A DNA stretch of 64,000 nucleotides from RGIG7450 sp045633565. GTDB taxonomy: Bacteria > Bacillota > Clostridia > RUG12999. Made by a program: the position numbers and the translations under genes. The stretch spans positions 118,474 through 182,473 of the forward strand of contig JAZQYO010000027.1 of the NCBI GenBank assembly GCA_045633565.1. Reading direction: 5' to 3'. Positions 8,044 to 15,554 of this stretch are shown here, one piece after another (the stretch's first letter is position 1; every line of letters begins with the position of its first letter). The notes under the pieces were generated by a model. It worked only from the letters and a program-made list of their open reading frames with translations. It was not told the origin of the DNA and did no database searches.

Positions 8044-8820
8044 ATGATTGCAGGAAGAATAATTCGTAAAAAAAGAATTGAGTATATAGATATAGAAAAA
8101 ATTGTCACCGGGAAATTTACTCTGCGTCGATATTTTGACCAGGAAAAAATAGACCGGCTTGCCCGGTCGGTGGAAAATTTCGGGATACTTCAGCCGGTGA
8201 CTGTGCGGAAATTCGGCAAAAGCTACGAGCTAATTTCCGGAGAACGCCGTGTCATGGCGGCAAAAGCGGCAGGGCTAATGACGGTACCTGCTATGCTTGT
8301 TGACACGAGGTTTGATATTGCAACAGCCATTGCAATTGCTGAAAATCAGCAGAGGGAGGAGCTTAACTTGCTGGATACCGCCGAAAGCTTTATGTCACTT
8401 ATCCGCAGACGTGGATTGACATACAGCGAAATGGCGGATATAATTGGTGTTTCCCCGCAGCAGGTGTCAGATAAAATTACGGTTATGCAATTGCCCAGAC
8501 GGTTCAGGGACATCTTATCTGTATATGATTTGACAAAGGAACATCTTGAAGCCATATCAATCTTAGAGGATGAAGAGGAGGCGGCAAGACTTCTTGAAGA
8601 GGCGGGTGAAAACAGGTATTCGCCGGACAAACTTAAGGAAGCGGCAAAAGAATCTTTTGAGGGAAAAAGAGTAAGGAAACAGGTAGTAAAGGACGTAAAG
8701 ATTTATCTGAACACCATAAATCAGGCAGTAGAAATGATAAAAAAGTCAGGTATGTATGCAAATGCCGAAAGGCGTGATAATGAGCAATATATAGAATATG
8801 TTATTAAAATAGAAAAGTAA
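8044..8820 (+). CDS. ParB/Noc-family DNA-binding protein
   Basis: ParB and Noc proteins bind a palindromic DNA site, load as CTP-dependent clamps and spread along DNA to organise or protect the chromosome. The 258-residue protein has the box motif SGERRVMAAKAAG (CTP-binding GERR), the ENQQREELN motif, a helix-turn-helix around LTYSEMADIIGVSPQQVSDKI and a C-terminal dimer region. The ATG at 8044 has GGAGGT at 8033-8038, whereas the in-frame ATG at 8005 lies inside the inverted repeat. No parA is adjacent, so it looks more like an orphan Noc-type protein than a ParAB pair. Confidence 0.85.
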   Translation: MIAGRIIRKKRIEYIDIEKIVTGKFTLRRYFDQEKIDRLARSVENFGILQPVTVRKFGKSYELISGERRVMAAKAAGLMTVPAMLVDTRFDIATAIAIAENQQREELNLLDTAESFMSLIRRRGLTYSEMADIIGVSPQQVSDKITVMQLPRRFRDILSVYDLTKEHLEAISILEDEEEAARLLEEAGENRYSPDKLKEAAKESFEGKRVRKQVVKDVKIYLNTINQAVEMIKKSGMYANAERRDNEQYIEYVIKIEK

Positions 8821-9060
8821 TTAATATTTACTCCAATCTATTCCTGAAATGCGATTTTTGTAGAACACGTCATCTATTTTTTTAATAAGAACAGCAGGGT
8901 CTTCACTTGAAAAACCATTATGTATAATTGCAAAAATTTCATTAAGCATTGATATGGCTTTGGTGTTGGCAATCATATTTGCATCTATATCCAAATTATA
9001 TATATTTAGTTCAACAATTTCAGAAATAGGTTTTTTAAGCAGTTCAAGTCTGATGTCCAT
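8821..9060 (-). CDS. Small conserved-looking hypothetical protein, 79 aa
   Basis: I do not recognise a family. The protein begins MDIRLELLKKPISEIVEL and is rich in Ile, Asn and Asp, with no signal peptide, membrane helix or cysteine; it looks like a small soluble helical protein. The start is fixed by GGGAGGG seven bases before the ATG at 9060; upstream codons belong to the leader RNA. It ends flush against the ParB-like gene, tail to tail. It sits directly behind a promoter, a long folded RNA and an intrinsic terminator, so its expression is probably controlled by early termination. Confidence 0.65.
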   Translation of the reverse strand: MDIRLELLKKPISEIVELNIYNLDIDANMIANTKAISMLNEIFAIIHNGFSSEDPAVLIKKIDDVFYKNRISGIDWSKY

Positions 9061-9073
9061 AAAAATCCCTCCC

Positions 9074-9228
9074 AAAAATAAAAAATGCGTAGCCAAGGCT
9101 ACGCATGAAAAACGTAGCAATGACTTCTACTGCAACATAGTTCATTCCCAAAATAGGCATGACAGCCAAAGCATACGTTTTTACCAAACAGTATGCCTAT
9201 TTCGGGTATTATTAAAACTATGTTGCAA
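9074..9228 (-). ncRNA. Structured leader or small RNA with built-in terminator
   Basis: On the minus strand a long rod can form. The outer stem is GCAACATAGTT (9226-9216) with its complement at 9142-9132. An asymmetric bubble follows, then a 14-bp inner stem between 9206-9193 and 9160-9147 containing one G-U pair and AAATAGGCAT, and a roughly 32-base apical part. The RNA ends with a perfect 10-bp hairpin (9106-9097 with 9094-9085) and TTTTTATTTTT. GCTACG at 9118-9113 can instead pair with CGTAGC at 9103-9098, which would break the terminator. It could be a leader controlling the 79-aa gene or an independent 6S-like RNA. Confidence 0.65.
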
Positions 9229-9233
9229 GGCTT

Positions 9234-9262
9234 ATTATACAACAAGTTTTTTTATTTTACAA
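9234..9262 (-). promoter_or_regulatory. Promoter for the structured RNA
   Basis: On the minus strand TTGTAA (9262-9257), a 17-bp spacer and TATAAT (9239-9234). The expected start, about 9227-9229, coincides with the first base of the outer stem of the RNA. Confidence 0.75.
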
Positions 9263-9276
9263 TACCTATTTGTAAA

Positions 9277-9305
9277 AAAGCTCCCTTTACACAAGGGAGC
9301 TTTTT
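9277..9305. terminator. Intrinsic terminator of the PAP2 gene
   Basis: An 11-bp stem (9277-9287 with 9293-9303) and 5-base loop, with A and T runs on either side. It overlaps the last codons of the minus-strand PAP2 gene and can work in both directions. Confidence 0.85.
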
Positions 9306-10111
9306 ATGTTCAAGTATTTTATAATTGAGGGCACAACAATGGTCATATAAAGACCCAATGCGAGATATCTAATATATGTTAATCCTAAAATTTTAAGAAT
9401 GGTTGTCAGCAACATTAAGCCGGCAAAACCTGCCGCACTACCAATTATGCGGGGTTTTACCTTTTCGGGAATTTTATAGCCAATGTATTTTTCTTCAATT
9501 ATATTTCCTGAAAGGAAACCTGCTGCAAAAAACAAAAGTTTAAGAATATCTTCGGAATTATAAACAAGTGTAACGCCAAACATTAAAAGAAAAGCAGCAA
9601 AAGAAAGGAGCTTTTTGTTAGAGCTGTTTTTTAGTAAATTTCCCAAAGCCGTCAGCAACAGACCAACACCAATTCCACAGAGGATATCTGCAGGGGTGTG
9701 CACACCGAGATACATTCTTGAAAACCCTGTCAGAATAACAAGTATGATTCCTGCGATATACATCCGTTTTTTTCTGAACACCGCTGAAAACATACCGGCA
9801 AATGTTGTGGAAAGCTGAGCATGACCGCTTGGGAATGAGTATCCATAACCGGTATTCACGTCAATCTGCCGGACGTCCGAATATGTGTAGGGGCGCGGAA
9901 TATGAAACAGATTTTTAAAAAATGTGTTAACCGAAAATGAAAGAAAAAGAAATGTTCCAATATAATAAGCCCTGTCTTTATCAATACACCAGTAAACAAT
10001 TCCTAAAATAATAATGTATGAAAGCTCGCCGGTCAGTGCGGAAATAGCCAAAAAAACATTGTCAAGCAGTGGAGTTGAAAACTGCTGGAGGGATAAAAGA
10101 AAATCCGTCAT
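9287..10111 (-). CDS. PAP2-family membrane phosphatase
   Basis: This 274-residue membrane protein carries the three-part PAP2 phosphatase signature: KNLFHIPRP, then FPSGHAQ and then SRMYLGVHTPAD, with the catalytic His residues in the second and third motifs. Several hydrophobic helices follow. Family members dephosphorylate lipid phosphates such as undecaprenyl pyrophosphate or phosphatidic acid at the outer membrane face; the substrate is not clear here. I start at 10111 because GAGGTAG lies just before that ATG; the longer reading frame would begin inside a repeat. The gene appears monocistronic. Confidence 0.87.
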   Translation of the reverse strand: MTDFLLSLQQFSTPLLDNVFLAISALTGELSYIIILGIVYWCIDKDRAYYIGTFLFLSFSVNTFFKNLFHIPRPYTYSDVRQIDVNTGYGYSFPSGHAQLSTTFAGMFSAVFRKKRMYIAGIILVILTGFSRMYLGVHTPADILCGIGVGLLLTALGNLLKNSSNKKLLSFAAFLLMFGVTLVYNSEDILKLLFFAAGFLSGNIIEEKYIGYKIPEKVKPRIIGSAAGFAGLMLLTTILKILGLTYIRYLALGLYMTIVVPSIIKYLNIKSSLV

Positions 10112-10131
10112 TTTTCTACCTCGTTTTAAAA

Positions 10132-10168
10132 TTGTAGGGCAGGGGCTTGCTCCTGCCAAATGTTACAA
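10132..10168. repeat. Short palindromic (REP-like) element
   Basis: GGCAGGGGC (10138-10146) can pair imperfectly with GCTCCTGCC (10149-10157), flanked by TTGTA and TACAA. The core GGCAGGGGC recurs at 49915-49923 in the purE-purF gap, which suggests a dispersed palindrome family. It lies between two genes and carries no ORF. Confidence 0.5.
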
Positions 10169-10195
10169 AAGGCACCTTAAAAGGTGCCTTTTTAT
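10167..10195. terminator. Terminator after transketolase genes
   Basis: A 12-bp stem formed by 10167-10178 and 10181-10192 with GGCACCTT as its core, flanked by A and T runs. It closes the minus-strand transketolase operon. Confidence 0.85.
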
Positions 10196-10205
10196 AGTTG
10201 TTCGG

Positions 10206-11153
10206 TTAATTCTTTTTTGCGATAGCTTCTTTTGCCTTAGCAGCAATGTTTTCCGGAGTAAGACCGTATTCTTTAAGAAGCTGTGCAGGTTTACCTGATT
10301 TACCGAATTTGTCTTGGATACCCACTCTAACCATCGGTGTGGGACATTTTTCAGCCAGAACTTCAGCAACTGCACTTCCGAGACCGCCAATAATGTTGTG
10401 TTCTTCGGCAGTTACGATAGCGCCTGTTTCTTTAGCAGCTTTAACAATGATGTCTTCGTCAATAGGTTTAATGGTGTGGATGTTGATAACTCTTGCTTTT
10501 ATGCCTTCTTCAGCGAGCATATCAGCTGCTGCCAGAGCATCGGGGACCATAAGACCATTAGCGATAATTGTAACATCAGAGCCGTCTTTAAGCTGAACAC
10601 CTTTGCCGATTTCGAATTTGTATGTAGCTTCATCGTTGATTGTTGGAACGCCAAGTCTGCCAAATCTTAAATATACCGGACCATTGTGTTTAATAGCTGC
10701 TTCAACAGCTGCAATGGATTCAACGGCGTCAGCGGGGCTGATAACAACCATGTTGGGGATGGAACGCATAAGAGCGATATCCTCGATAGGCTGATGTGTA
10801 GCACCGTCTTCACCAACGGAAATACCTGCGTGAGTAGCACCGATTTTAACGTTTAAGTTGGGGTAGCAAACTGCGTTTCTTATCTGTTCAAACGCACGAC
10901 CTGCTGCAAACATTGCAAATGTTGATGCAAAAACTGTTTTTCCGCATGTAGCAAGACCTGCTGCAGTTGAAATCATATTTGCTTCCGCAATACCGCAGTT
11001 TATAAAACGGTCGGGAAATTCTTTTTTGAATGTATCTGTTTTTGTAGATTTGGAAAGGTCCGCATCCATAACAACAATGTCATATTTGTCGCCAAATTTA
11101 GCGAGAGCCATACCGTAGGCTTCTCTTGTAGCAATTTTTTTAACGTCAGCCAT
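10206..11153 (-). CDS. Transketolase, C-terminal subunit
   Basis: This 315-residue protein carries the pyrimidine-binding and C-terminal domains of transketolase, an enzyme of the non-oxidative pentose phosphate pathway. GIAEANMI contains the Glu that activates thiamine diphosphate, GATHAGISVGEDGATHQ forms the active-site loop, and a C-terminal transketolase domain follows from about residue 185. It works with the separately encoded N-terminal half. The start overlaps the upstream stop as TAATG, so translation is probably coupled. Split transketolases are common in Clostridia. Confidence 0.93.
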   Translation of the reverse strand: MADVKKIATREAYGMALAKFGDKYDIVVMDADLSKSTKTDTFKKEFPDRFINCGIAEANMISTAAGLATCGKTVFASTFAMFAAGRAFEQIRNAVCYPNLNVKIGATHAGISVGEDGATHQPIEDIALMRSIPNMVVISPADAVESIAAVEAAIKHNGPVYLRFGRLGVPTINDEATYKFEIGKGVQLKDGSDVTIIANGLMVPDALAAADMLAEEGIKARVINIHTIKPIDEDIIVKAAKETGAIVTAEEHNIIGGLGSAVAEVLAEKCPTPMVRVGIQDKFGKSGKPAQLLKEYGLTPENIAAKAKEAIAKKN

Positions 11154-12001
11154 TAGTTAGCACCTCCTAATTTTGCGATAGCGGCATCAAGTTCTTCTAT
11201 AGCCTGAGCAAACTGCTCGTCGTTGGGAGCGTTACCGTGCCAGCCTGCCTGATTTTCCATGAAGGAAACGCCTTTACCTTTTACACTGTTGCAAATAACA
11301 ACTGTGGGTTTGCCTTTAACTGTTTTAGCAGTTTCGATAGCAGCATCAATTTCTTCAACGCTATGAGCATCTGCAATAATTACATTCCAGCCGAAAGCTT
11401 CAAACTTCTTGTCAACGGGAGTGGGGTTCATAACCTTTCTTACGTCACCGTCAATCTGGAGAAGATTGAGGTCAACAAAAGCTGTGATGTTGTCAAGTTT
11501 GTAGTGAGGAGCAAACATAGCTGCTTCCCAAACCTGACCTTCTTCAAGCTCACCGTCGCCTAAGATTGCATAAACTCTGTAATCTTTATTGTCAAGCTTT
11601 GCAGCCAGAGCCATACCATTAGCGGCACAAATACCCTGACCGAGAGAACCTGTTGACATATCAACACCCGGAACGCCCTTCATATCGGGATGTCCCTGCA
11701 GGTAGCTGTCTGCCTGACGGAAGGTTTTAAGGTCTTCTGCAGGGAAGAAACCACGTTCAGCAAGAGTGCCGTAAAGTGCAGGGGCACAGTGGCCTTTTGA
11801 CATTACAAAACGGTCTCTGTCCGCCATTTTGGGATTTTTCGGGTCTACATTCATCTGTTTGAAATATAAAACCGACATAATTTCTGCAATAGAGAGTGAA
11901 CCGCCCGGATGACCGGATGCGGCGCTGTGTACTGCGGTAAGAGCATTTTTTCTGATCTTATACGCAGTAATTTCCAGCTTGTTTTTTAAGCTGTTATCCA
12001 T
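11153..12001 (-). CDS. Transketolase, N-terminal subunit
   Basis: This 282-residue half-enzyme binds the diphosphate end of thiamine diphosphate. It has SAASGHPGGSLS near residues 27-38, the GDGELEEGQVWEA motif that begins the TPP/Mg site and the matching Asn in DLNLLQIDG, plus the conserved KGHCAPALY. With the C-terminal subunit it forms the heterotetrameric transketolase that interconverts pentose and hexose phosphates. GAAAGGGG precedes the ATG. It is the first gene of a two-gene operon with its own promoter at 12038-12066. Confidence 0.94.
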   Translation of the reverse strand: MDNSLKNKLEITAYKIRKNALTAVHSAASGHPGGSLSIAEIMSVLYFKQMNVDPKNPKMADRDRFVMSKGHCAPALYGTLAERGFFPAEDLKTFRQADSYLQGHPDMKGVPGVDMSTGSLGQGICAANGMALAAKLDNKDYRVYAILGDGELEEGQVWEAAMFAPHYKLDNITAFVDLNLLQIDGDVRKVMNPTPVDKKFEAFGWNVIIADAHSVEEIDAAIETAKTVKGKPTVVICNSVKGKGVSFMENQAGWHGNAPNDEQFAQAIEELDAAIAKLGGAN

Positions 12002-12037
12002 GAAGAGATACCCCTTTCAAATAATATTAATGAAACT

Positions 12038-12066
12038 ATTTTACCATAATATATTTCATTTTGCAA
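12038..12066 (-). promoter_or_regulatory. Promoter of the transketolase operon
   Basis: On the minus strand TTGCAA (12066-12061), a 17-bp spacer and TAAAAT (12043-12038), 37 bp before the first start codon. Confidence 0.65.
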
Positions 12067-12175
12067 TAGTCTGGCTACCTTTTTTCGGTAAATTTTTTAA
12101 AAGTTTCTGCATATACTGTCCATATACTCTCAGAGGCTGAAAAATATATCGAACTTTAGTGAAAGGAATATAAAT

Positions 12176-12310
12176 ATGGACGAAAAAGAAAAACAGCAAA
12201 AAGATAATTATGATTATATATATGTTGACTACTTTGATGAAAAAAGCGGTGATGCCGACGACATGATTTTTTTTGCGTTAAAAGAGGACAAAAAACATTC
12301 GGAAAAATAA
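12176..12310 (+). CDS. Small acidic hypothetical protein, 44 aa
   Basis: An ATG-to-TAA frame follows AAAGGA (12162-12167) at normal spacing. The product begins MDEKEKQQKDNYDYIYVDYF and is very rich in Asp, Glu, Lys and Tyr, with no hydrophobic helix or cysteine. I recognise no family. It lies in the otherwise empty 480-bp gap between the divergent transketolase and rpsB operons. It could be real or chance; the ribosome binding site is the main support. Confidence 0.45.
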   Translation: MDEKEKQQKDNYDYIYVDYFDEKSGDADDMIFFALKEDKKHSEK

Positions 12311-12333
12311 TTTTTGTTTTTTTTAAAAAACAC

Positions 12334-12362
12334 TTGATTTTTGGAAAATTGTGTGATATAAT
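12334..12362 (+). promoter_or_regulatory. Sigma-A promoter of rpsB-tsf
   Basis: TTGATT (12334-12339), a 17-bp spacer and a perfect TATAAT (12357-12362), followed by a leader of about 110 bases. Confidence 0.87.
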
Positions 12363-12368
12363 ACACAA

Positions 12369-12466
12369 GTTGAAAAATACACACATTTCCTATTCGCTTA
12401 TCGTTGCCCGGAAACTGCTACATGCCGGGTCCTTTGCGGAGATGACGGAAATGGAGGAAAATTAAA
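12369..12466 (+). promoter_or_regulatory. rpsB 5' leader with hairpin, possible ribosomal-protein control element
   Basis: The leader is long for a plain untranslated region and contains CCCGG (12407-12411) pairing with CCGGG (12425-12429) across a 13-base loop. Ribosomal protein S2 represses its own mRNA in other bacteria, so autoregulation is possible, but I do not recognise a known leader family here. Confidence 0.35.
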
Positions 12467-12480
12467 CGGAGGTGTTTATT

Positions 12481-13212
12481 ATGGTAGCAGTATCAATGAA
12501 ACAGCTGCTTGAAGCAGGTGTACATTTCGGACATCAGACAAGAAGATGGAATCCGAAAATGAAGGAGTACATTTTTACAGAAAGAAACGGGATTTATATT
12601 ATAGACCTGCAGAAAACTGTAAAAAAAGTTGAAGAAGCTTACAACTTCATCCGTGAAGTATCCGAAGCCGGAAAAGATGTTCTTTTCGTAGGAACAAAAA
12701 AACAGGCTCAGGACGCTATCAAAGAAGAAGCTGAAAGAGTTGGCATGTACTATGTTAACAACCGTTGGCTCGGCGGTATGCTTACAAACTTCAAAACAAT
12801 CAAGAAAAGAATTGAAAGACTTGAGCAGCTTCACAAAATGGAAGAGGACGGCACATTTGACCTTCTCCCCAAAAAAGAAGTAATCAAACTCAAGGGCGAA
12901 ATTGAAAAGCTCGAAAAGTTCCTGGGCGGTATCAAGGACATGAAGGGTGTTCCCGGTGCTATGTTCGTTGTTGACCCCAGAAAAGAAAGAATTGCAATTG
13001 CTGAAGCTAAAAGACTTAACATTCCTGTTGTTGCAATTGTTGACACAAACTGTGACCCTGACGAAGTTGACTATGTAATCCCCGGCAATGACGACGCTAT
13101 CAGAGCTGTAAAACTTATTGCAGGCGCTATGGCAGACGCAATCCTTGAGGGCAGACAGGGCGAACAGATGACTGACAAAGCTGAAGAAGCTGAGGAAGCT
13201 ACAGAAGAATAA
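12481..13212 (+). CDS. rpsB: 30S ribosomal protein S2
   Basis: S2 is an essential component of the small ribosomal subunit and is needed for S1 docking. The 243-residue protein starts [20 protein letters not shown] and keeps the family motifs [33 protein letters not shown] and [12 protein letters not shown]. The last 20 residues form a Glu/Ala-rich acidic tail. I use the ATG at 12481 because ACGGAGGTG lies just before it; a GTG three codons upstream is inside that site. It is co-transcribed with tsf. Confidence 0.97.
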   Translation: MVAVSMKQLLEAGVHFGHQTRRWNPKMKEYIFTERNGIYIIDLQKTVKKVEEAYNFIREVSEAGKDVLFVGTKKQAQDAIKEEAERVGMYYVNNRWLGGMLTNFKTIKKRIERLEQLHKMEEDGTFDLLPKKEVIKLKGEIEKLEKFLGGIKDMKGVPGAMFVVDPRKERIAIAEAKRLNIPVVAIVDTNCDPDEVDYVIPGNDDAIRAVKLIAGAMADAILEGRQGEQMTDKAEEAEEATEE

Positions 13213-13234
13213 TTAAAGCAGGAGGAATCTTAAG

Positions 13235-14134
13235 ATGATTACAGCAGCAGCAGTAAAAGAATTAAGAGAAATGACCGGTTGCGGCATGATGGACTGTAAA
13301 AAAGCCCTTGCTGAAGCAAACGGTGATATGGATAAAGCTATTGAATGGCTGAGAGAAAAAGGTCTCGCAGCTGCAACAAAAAAAGCAGGCAGAATTGCCG
13401 CTGAAGGTTTAGTTTATGCTGAAGCTTACGAAAATGGCAGCATCGGTGCTGTTATCGAAGTTAACAGTGAAACAGACTTCGTTGCTAAAAACGAAGACTT
13501 TAAGACATTTGTTAAAACTCTTGCAGGTGTAGTTGCAAAAGAAAACCCTGCAGATGTTGATGCTCTTAAAGCACTCAGCTACCCCGGCAGTGAACTCACT
13601 GTTGAGGAAATGCTCAGAGAAAAAATCCTTACAATCGGCGAAAACATGAACATCAGAAGATTTGCAAGATATGAAGGAAGTGTTGTAACTTACATTCACG
13701 GCGAAGGTAAAATCGGCGTAATGGTTAAAGTTGATGCTGACCTCTCTGCTGCAGCAGCAGTTGAAGCTGCAAAAGATGCAGCAATGCAGATCGCAGCTAT
13801 GAACCCGACATACAGAGATAAATCTGTTGTTCCAGCAGAAGATGTTGAACATGAAAAAGGTATCATCCTTGCTCAGATTAAGGAAGATCCCAAGAATGCA
13901 AGCAAACCTGAAAACATTCTTGAAAAAATGGTTGAAGGTAAAATCAACAAGTTCTTCGAAGAAAGCTGTCTCCTTCAGCAGAAATTCGTTAAAGACGACA
14001 AAGTTTCTGTTGAAAAATATCTTGAAGCAAACGGTGTTAAACTGCTTGACTATGTAAGATTTGAAAAAGGCGACGGTCTTGAAAAAAGAGAAGACGATTT
14101 CGCAGCAGAAGTTGAAAAAATGGCTGCAAAATAA
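13235..14134 (+). CDS. tsf: Elongation factor Ts
   Basis: EF-Ts exchanges GDP for GTP on EF-Tu during translation. The 299-residue protein opens with a UBA-like domain (LREMTGCGMMDCKKALAEA) and has the strongly conserved TDFVAKN contact motif near residue 80, followed by the core and dimerisation domains. AGGAGGA stands before the ATG. It is 22 bp after rpsB in the usual rpsB-tsf operon and ends at a strong terminator. Its codon use is biased to CTT/CTC/CAG, as expected of a highly expressed gene here. Confidence 0.97.
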   Translation: MITAAAVKELREMTGCGMMDCKKALAEANGDMDKAIEWLREKGLAAATKKAGRIAAEGLVYAEAYENGSIGAVIEVNSETDFVAKNEDFKTFVKTLAGVVAKENPADVDALKALSYPGSELTVEEMLREKILTIGENMNIRRFARYEGSVVTYIHGEGKIGVMVKVDADLSAAAAVEAAKDAAMQIAAMNPTYRDKSVVPAEDVEHEKGIILAQIKEDPKNASKPENILEKMVEGKINKFFEESCLLQQKFVKDDKVSVEKYLEANGVKLLDYVRFEKGDGLEKREDDFAAEVEKMAAK

Positions 14135-14150
14135 GCAAAAAATGATTTTA

Positions 14151-14180
14151 AGAGGAATGCAAAAATGCATTCCTCTTTTT
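14151..14180 (+). terminator. Intrinsic terminator after tsf
   Basis: An 11-bp perfect stem (14151-14161 with 14166-14176), a 4-base loop and a T run. Confidence 0.92.
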
Positions 14181-14204
14181 GTTTACCTAAAAATAAAAAA
14201 ATGC

Positions 14205-14233
14205 TTGATAGTTGAAAATATATGTAGTATAAT
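14205..14233 (+). promoter_or_regulatory. Sigma-A promoter of the pyrH operon
   Basis: TTGATA (14205-14210), a 17-bp spacer and TATAAT (14228-14233). Confidence 0.87.
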
Positions 14234-14269
14234 ATATGTTAGAATATTATAATAAGGGGAGAATTCGAT

Positions 14270-14974
14270 ATGCAACCGAAATACAAAAGAGTATTACTTA
14301 AACTTAGCGGAGAGGCTCTTGCAGGGGAGCAGGGCTTTGGTCTTAACGAAGATGTGCTTTCAGAGATTTCCGCAACAATAAAAAAATGTGTGGAAATTGG
14401 CGTTCAAATAGCCATTGTTGTTGGTGGCGGTAACTTCTGGAGAGGCAGAAGTGGCGAAAATATGGAAAGGACAAGGGCAGACCACATGGGTATGCTTGCA
14501 ACGGTAATCAACGCTCTTGCAATGCAGGATGCACTTGAACGTGCCGGAGTTCCCACAAGGGTGCAGACAGCTATTGAAATGCGTCAGATTGCTGAGCCCT
14601 ACATACGCGGAAAAGCTGAATCTCATCTCTCAAAAGGCAGAGTTGTAATTTTTGGATGCGGAACAGGCAACCCCTATTTTTCAACAGATACAACAGCAGC
14701 ACTTCGTGCAGCTGAAATCAATGCTGACATAATTCTCCTCGCTAAAAAGGTTGACGGCGTATATGACAGCGACCCCAATATCAATAAGAATGCAAAGAAA
14801 TTTGACTCTCTCAAATATATAGATGTTTTAAACAGAGGTCTTGGTGTTATGGACTCAACGGCAACCAGTCTTTGTATGGATAACAACATTCCCATCCGTG
14901 TGTTTGGACTTGATGTTCCGGCAAACATTTTAGATGCGGTTATGGGTAAAGAAATCGGTACACTTGTAGATTAA
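14270..14974 (+). CDS. pyrH: UMP kinase
   Basis: PyrH phosphorylates UMP to UDP for pyrimidine nucleotide supply. The 234-residue protein is a bacterial amino acid kinase-fold UMP kinase. It has the phosphate-binding LKLSGEAL at the N terminus, [11 protein letters not shown], the UMP-binding acidic motif around [12 protein letters not shown], a [15 protein letters not shown] loop and [10 protein letters not shown] for ATP. The start has a GGGGAGA ribosome binding site. It heads an operon with frr and probably the downstream isoprenoid and phospholipid genes. Confidence 0.97.
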   Translation: MQPKYKRVLLKLSGEALAGEQGFGLNEDVLSEISATIKKCVEIGVQIAIVVGGGNFWRGRSGENMERTRADHMGMLATVINALAMQDALERAGVPTRVQTAIEMRQIAEPYIRGKAESHLSKGRVVIFGCGTGNPYFSTDTTAALRAAEINADIILLAKKVDGVYDSDPNINKNAKKFDSLKYIDVLNRGLGVMDSTATSLCMDNNIPIRVFGLDVPANILDAVMGKEIGTLVD

Positions 14975-14990
14975 GGAAGGAGAAATTAAA

Positions 14991-15545
14991 ATGAAAACAA
15001 ACCTCAATAACATGAATGAAAAAATGGAAAAGACGATTGTGAGCTTTGCGAACGAAATGGCATCTGTAAGAGCAGGCAGAGCTAACCCTGCTGTTTTAAA
15101 CGGTATAAAGGTTGAATATTATGGCACACCTACACCAATTGCGCAGATTGCGTCGGTGTCAGTGCCCGAGGCTCATTCAATTGTTATTCAGCCGTGGGAT
15201 GCTACAGCACTTAAAGATATTGAAAAAGCAATTAACATGTCAGACCTTGGAATTAACCCCGCAAATGACGGTAAGTCTATCAGACTCAATTTTCCTCCGC
15301 TGACAGAAGAAAGAAGAAAAGAATTTGTTAAAGATGTTCGCAAAATGGCTGAAAATGCGAAGGTAGCAGTTCGTAACCTTCGCAGAGATTGTGTTGACAA
15401 ATACAAAGATATGAAGAAAAAGAGCGAAATTACTGAGGATGATATGAAAAATATGGAAAAAGACATTCAGACATCCACAGACAAATATATTGAAAAAATT
15501 GACAAGATGCTTGCCGATAAGGAAAAAGAACTTCTTGCAATCTGA
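14991..15545 (+). CDS. frr: Ribosome recycling factor
   Basis: RRF acts with EF-G to split the post-termination ribosome. The 184-residue product has the normal length and family features: the VRAGRANPAVLNGIKVEYYG motif near residues 24-43, PWDATALKDIEKAI and the C-terminal helical arms rich in Lys and Glu. AGGAAGGAG precedes the ATG. It follows pyrH by 16 bp, an order conserved in most bacteria, and precedes uppS. Confidence 0.97.
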   Translation: MKTNLNNMNEKMEKTIVSFANEMASVRAGRANPAVLNGIKVEYYGTPTPIAQIASVSVPEAHSIVIQPWDATALKDIEKAINMSDLGINPANDGKSIRLNFPPLTEERRKEFVKDVRKMAENAKVAVRNLRRDCVDKYKDMKKKSEITEDDMKNMEKDIQTSTDKYIEKIDKMLADKEKELLAI

Positions 15546-15554
15546 GGACATATT

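Noticed and set aside
9061..9120. Twenty extra N-terminal residues on the 79-aa protein
   Set aside because: They would be encoded by the terminator hairpin and T run; GGGAGGG marks the start at 9060.
12100..12130. Sporulation promoter from two CATATACT copies before the 44-aa ORF
   Set aside because: The copies are too close to act as -35 and -10, and no matching -35 element lies at the right distance.
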